DNA of 16,148 nucleotides from Candidatus Saccharimonadota bacterium. Lineage in GTDB: Bacteria; Patescibacteriota; Saccharimonadia; Saccharimonadales; Saccharimonadaceae. Under the pieces are notes generated by a model. The model was given only the letters and a program-made list of their open reading frames with translations, was not told where the DNA came from and did not search any database. The stretch is from assembly GCA_016199685.1 (NCBI GenBank), contig JACQGD010000009.1, positions 1 to 16,148 of the forward strand, read 5' to 3'. Positions 13,650 through 16,148 of the stretch are shown in pieces (the stretch's first letter is position 1; every line of letters begins with the position of its first letter). The translations under genes and the position numbers were made by a program.

Positions 13650-13940
13650 ATGACACAAATTTCTCGTGATGACGTGCAACACCTTGCACAATTAAGTAGT
13701 TTGCAATTAGATGATGCTGAGACTGATAGTTTACAGCAAGACCTTGAGAATATTCTCAAGTACGTTGAACAACTTTCAAATCTCGATACAGATGGCGTCG
13801 AGCCGACCTACCAGGTAACGGGACTCTCGAACGTTTGGCGCGACGATACGGTCCTTGATAGTGGTGTTTCACGAGAAGTGCTCCTCGGGCTCCCAAATGA
13901 GCAACTTGCGCATCAAATTAAAGTTCCAAAGGTGTTATAA
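13650..13940 (+). CDS. gatC: Aspartyl/glutamyl-tRNA amidotransferase subunit C
   Basis: Small subunit that wraps and stabilises GatA in the GatCAB transamidase. At 96 aa from ATG 13650 it has the normal length and pattern: ISRDDVQHLAQLSSLQLDD at the N-terminus, LENILKYVEQLSNLDTDGVEPT in the middle, and the conserved end QIKVPKVL. An in-frame ATG at 13632 would add MYYNKS, but it overlaps the -10 box, and family members begin about where 13650 starts, so 13650 is preferred. First gene of the operon; its stop is two bases before the gatA ATG. The promoter spacing predicts a leaderless transcript. Confidence 0.95.
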   Translation: MTQISRDDVQHLAQLSSLQLDDAETDSLQQDLENILKYVEQLSNLDTDGVEPTYQVTGLSNVWRDDTVLDSGVSREVLLGLPNEQLAHQIKVPKVL

Positions 13941-13942
13941 AG

Positions 13943-15316
13943 ATGGTGAAAATTTCAGATTACGCGCGAATGTCTGCGCTCGAAGCCGTACAGACTGCGC
14001 TCCATAAAGCAAAAGAAAACGAGCAATACAACGCGCTCTTGTCATTGACAGAAGATCGTGCACTCAGGCGTGCTCAAGCTGTCGATGGTGGAGAGATAAC
14101 TGGGCGACTTGCAGGAATTCCCTTTGTTGTTAAAGACAATTTTCTTGCCTATGGTGCTCCGACTACCGCAGCAAGTACGCTTCTCAAAGAATTCATGGCA
14201 CCGATCCAAGCAACTGCGGTTGAAAAGCTCGAAGCTGAAGGGGCAATTTGTATCGGCAAAGCAAACCTTGATGCATTTGCGCATGGCGGAAGTACCGAAA
14301 ACTCGGCCTATGGTCCTGCAAAGAACTCCCACGACACTTCACGCGTTGCTGGAGGGAGCAGTGGTGGATCGGCAGTCGTTACTGCACTCGACATCGTTCC
14401 ATTTGCACTGGGTACAGACACGGGCGGTTCAATCCGACAACCGGCAAGCTTCAACGGTGTCGTCGGAGTAAAGCCGACATACGGAACCGTATCTCGCTAC
14501 GGTGTTGTTGCAATGGCGAGCAGTACAGATACGATTGGGACATTTGCAACAACTGCAGACGATGCAGCACTTGTCATGGATATTATGGCCGGTACGGATG
14601 AGCGCGACATGACAACGCTACCAGACTTCTTTGTACCGACGACACTCGATAAAAAGCTCACTATCGGTGTAGTCAAACAATTTATGACCGACGATGTCGA
14701 CGCGGATGTGCGACAGCTTGTACGCGGCTATATTGAAAAGGCGAAATCTGATGGTCATACGATCGTTGAAGTTGATCTTCCGATGATCGAGTATAGCCTT
14801 GCAATGTATTACATTATTGTACCTGCAGAAATAAGCAGTAACTTAGCTCGCTACGATGGCATTCGCTATGGTACTCGTGCTGAAGGAGTAAAGACACTCG
14901 CTGAACTCTATGGCAAAACCCGAGATCAGGGATTCGTCACAGAAAACAAGCGCCGTATTATGATCGGGAGCTATGTGCTTTCAAGCGGATTCTTTGATGC
15001 CTATTATCAAAAAGCGCAAAAAGCGCGGACGCTCCTTATCAATGAATTCAATACGCTTTTTCAAACGTGTGATGTGCTGGTCGGCCCGGTCAGTCCGACG
15101 CCTGCATTCAAGCTCGGTGAAAACACGGCAGATCCAGTGAAAATGTATCTCGCTGACATCATGACGGTTGCGCCAAGTCTTGCAGGTGTTCCAGCGATTA
15201 GCGTGCCTGCGGGTGTCACCGAGGGCGGGTTGCCAGTTGGTGTGCAGCTTATCGGGCAACAAAAATCAGATGCATTGCTGCTTGCTTTCGCAAAATCGCT
15301 AGAGGAGGATAACTAG
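13943..15316 (+). CDS. gatA: Glutamyl/aspartyl-tRNA amidotransferase subunit A
   Basis: Amidase subunit that releases ammonia from glutamine and passes it to GatB, converting Glu-tRNA(Gln) (or Asp-tRNA(Asn)) to the cognate amide. At 457 aa it is slightly shorter than the usual 475-485 but complete. The amidase-signature triad is visible: Lys64 in PFVVKDN, the cis-Ser in AGGSSGGSA (139/140), and nucleophile Ser163 in GTDTGGSIRQPASFNGVVGVKPTYG. Family-typical RYGVVAMASS follows, and PSLAGVPAISVPAG is near the C-terminus. A Shine-Dalgarno AAGGTG (13929-13934) inside the gatC end lies eight bases before the ATG. The presence of GatCAB implies that direct GlnRS and/or AsnRS charging is missing or incomplete in this organism. 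Confidence 0.97.
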   Translation: MVKISDYARMSALEAVQTALHKAKENEQYNALLSLTEDRALRRAQAVDGGEITGRLAGIPFVVKDNFLAYGAPTTAASTLLKEFMAPIQATAVEKLEAEGAICIGKANLDAFAHGGSTENSAYGPAKNSHDTSRVAGGSSGGSAVVTALDIVPFALGTDTGGSIRQPASFNGVVGVKPTYGTVSRYGVVAMASSTDTIGTFATTADDAALVMDIMAGTDERDMTTLPDFFVPTTLDKKLTIGVVKQFMTDDVDADVRQLVRGYIEKAKSDGHTIVEVDLPMIEYSLAMYYIIVPAEISSNLARYDGIRYGTRAEGVKTLAELYGKTRDQGFVTENKRRIMIGSYVLSSGFFDAYYQKAQKARTLLINEFNTLFQTCDVLVGPVSPTPAFKLGENTADPVKMYLADIMTVAPSLAGVPAISVPAGVTEGGLPVGVQLIGQQKSDALLLAFAKSLEEDN

Positions 15317-15318
15317 GT

Positions 15319-15738
15319 ATGGATGGATCAATTATCATTCTATTTGCTGCGGTTATTATAATCGCGGTACTCCTATTCGCAGTTATTACACTGACAAAAA
15401 AAGGGACGACAGTTCTCGACGTTGATAAATACCGATCGAAATGGCTCGCAATCGAGCAATCGCTCGTACGAGATAATGAGCCATCATACCATATGGCAAT
15501 TATCAACGGCGATAAATTACTTGATCATGCGCTGCAAGCGCGAGGCTTCAAAGGGCAGACAATGGGTGATCGAATGAAGTTTGCAAAAGAAACATGGAGT
15601 AATCGCAATGCTGTATGGAGTTCGCATAAATTACGTAATCAAATCGCGCATGAGTCTGATATTCGCGTTGATTATGACCAGGCTCGTCGTGCACTTGCTG
15701 GGTTTAAACAAGGTCTAAAAGATTTAGGAGCAATATAG
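15319..15738 (+). CDS. Membrane-anchored HEPN-like protein in the gat operon
   Basis: A 139-aa protein with one N-terminal transmembrane helix (about 4-25, IIILFAAVIIIAVLLFAVIT) and a soluble helical domain. The domain shows the HEPN-type pattern: a helix with SYHMAIINGDKLLDHALQARG, then GQTMGDRMKFAK, then HKLRNQIAHE, where Arg106-Asn-x3-His111 fits the R-[polar]-x3-H motif of HEPN nucleases and nucleic-acid-binding proteins. HEPN proteins are often RNases or tRNA-directed factors, but many are inactive, and I infer the fold from motif and helix pattern only. It has a strong Shine-Dalgarno GAGGAGG (15302-15308), starts two bases after the gatA stop and ends two bases before the gatB ATG, so it is embedded in the operon. 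Its role may concern tRNA handling at the membrane, which is speculative. Confidence 0.6.
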   Translation: MDGSIIILFAAVIIIAVLLFAVITLTKKGTTVLDVDKYRSKWLAIEQSLVRDNEPSYHMAIINGDKLLDHALQARGFKGQTMGDRMKFAKETWSNRNAVWSSHKLRNQIAHESDIRVDYDQARRALAGFKQGLKDLGAI

Positions 15739-15740
15739 CT

Positions 15741-16148
15741 ATGGCATCTGCAGAAGTAATCTCGAAATACGAATTAACGATTGGCATTGAGTGTCACGTG
15801 CAGCTTGCAACTGATACAAAGTTATTCAGTGGTGCCGACAACGATGCTCGCGATAAATCACCAAATAGTGTGGTGAGTCCTATTGATTTTGGACTTCCAG
15901 GAATGCTACCTGTCCTCAACCGTCATGCGGTTGACCTTGCGATCAAAGCTGGCAAGGCACTGAATGCAAAGATTGCAAATGTCTCACGTTTTGACAGAAA
16001 GCACTACTTCTATCCGGATCTTCCGAAAGGTTACCAGACCACACAGATGTACCAGCCGATTATTGAGGCCGGTTTTATTGATGCACCGCTTGACGACGGA
16101 ACGACCGCCCGTGTCCGTATTCATCACGCGCACATGGAAGAAGATGCA
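15741..16148 (+). CDS. gatB: Aspartyl/glutamyl-tRNA amidotransferase subunit B, 3'-partial
   Basis: N-terminal 136 codons of GatB, the subunit that binds the misacylated tRNA and activates its carboxyl group with ATP; the gene runs off the window. Family motifs are clear: YELTIGIECHVQLATDTKLFS (close to the usual GLEVHVQL), DFGLPGMLPVLNRHAVDLAI, SRFDRKHYFYPDLPKGYQTT, and HHAHMEEDA (usual IHLEEDAGK). A Shine-Dalgarno AGGAG at 15726-15730 lies ten bases before the ATG. It follows the HEPN-like gene by two bases, so the gene order is gatC, gatA, HEPN-like, gatB. Confidence 0.96.
   Translation, partial: MASAEVISKYELTIGIECHVQLATDTKLFSGADNDARDKSPNSVVSPIDFGLPGMLPVLNRHAVDLAIKAGKALNAKIANVSRFDRKHYFYPDLPKGYQTTQMYQPIIEAGFIDAPLDDGTTARVRIHHAHMEEDA

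Noticed and set aside
13632..13652. Upstream ATG (13632) as the gatC start
   Set aside because: It overlaps the -10 box and adds six residues not expected in GatC; ATG 13650 fits the family and the promoter.
1..16148. UGA recoding, CRISPR arrays, tRNA/rRNA genes, insertion sequences
   Set aside because: UGA ends several genes at sensible places. No regularly spaced repeats, cloverleaf-like segments or transposase motifs were seen on either strand.

Overview
The window is a gene-dense stretch (no gap over about 210 bases) of a bacterial chromosome. Moderate GC, short spacers, a split transketolase, a GatCAB operon, an RGG-tailed DEAD-box protein and several proteins I cannot place all suggest a Patescibacteria/CPR genome. 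Candidatus Saccharibacteria (TM7) is my best guess, from protein flavour and not from a search. UGA is used as an ordinary stop (for example at 561-563), so the UGA=Gly code of SR1/Gracilibacteria is not in use.

Layout. 3-3228 (+) is a carbohydrate operon: the two halves of a split transketolase, a PfkB-family sugar kinase, and a class II aldolase that lacks its N-terminus and probably its C-terminus. A convergent unknown gene (3713-3129, -) overlaps the aldolase end. A second PfkB kinase (3772-4749) follows, then a two-gene unit of an unknown 418-aa protein and a SLOG/LOG-type nucleotide-binding protein (4778-6642), then uvrB (6666-8639). 8666-11227 encodes an 853-aa membrane protein with a trypsin-like domain whose nucleophile position reads Asp, not Ser, and a Gln/Pro-rich tail. 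A DEAD-box protein with a long leader (11435-12409) has lost motifs Ia to II. Two minus-strand genes follow: a GtrA-like membrane protein (12889-12410) and a secreted protein with an apparent CT-repeat frameshift in its C-terminal tail (13527-12946). The window ends with gatC, gatA, a small membrane-anchored HEPN-like gene and the start of gatB (13650-16148).

Gene expression. Most operon-first genes have a TATAAT-like -10 box, often with the TG extension, only 6-12 bases before the ATG and no usable Shine-Dalgarno site, which predicts leaderless or nearly leaderless mRNAs. Operon-internal genes instead carry clear Shine-Dalgarno sequences 6-10 bases before the start. The secreted-protein gene and the DEAD-box gene are the exceptions, with real 5' leaders.

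How the genes fit together. The first part serves pentose-phosphate and lower-sugar metabolism, uvrB is nucleotide excision repair, and the GatCAB operon makes Gln-tRNA(Gln) and/or Asn-tRNA(Asn) by transamidation. Most worth a second look are the pseudo-protease, the HEPN-like gene inside the gat operon, the tail frameshift, the leaderless promoter pattern, and three places where conserved protein segments are missing. Those three could be real deletions or assembly joins.
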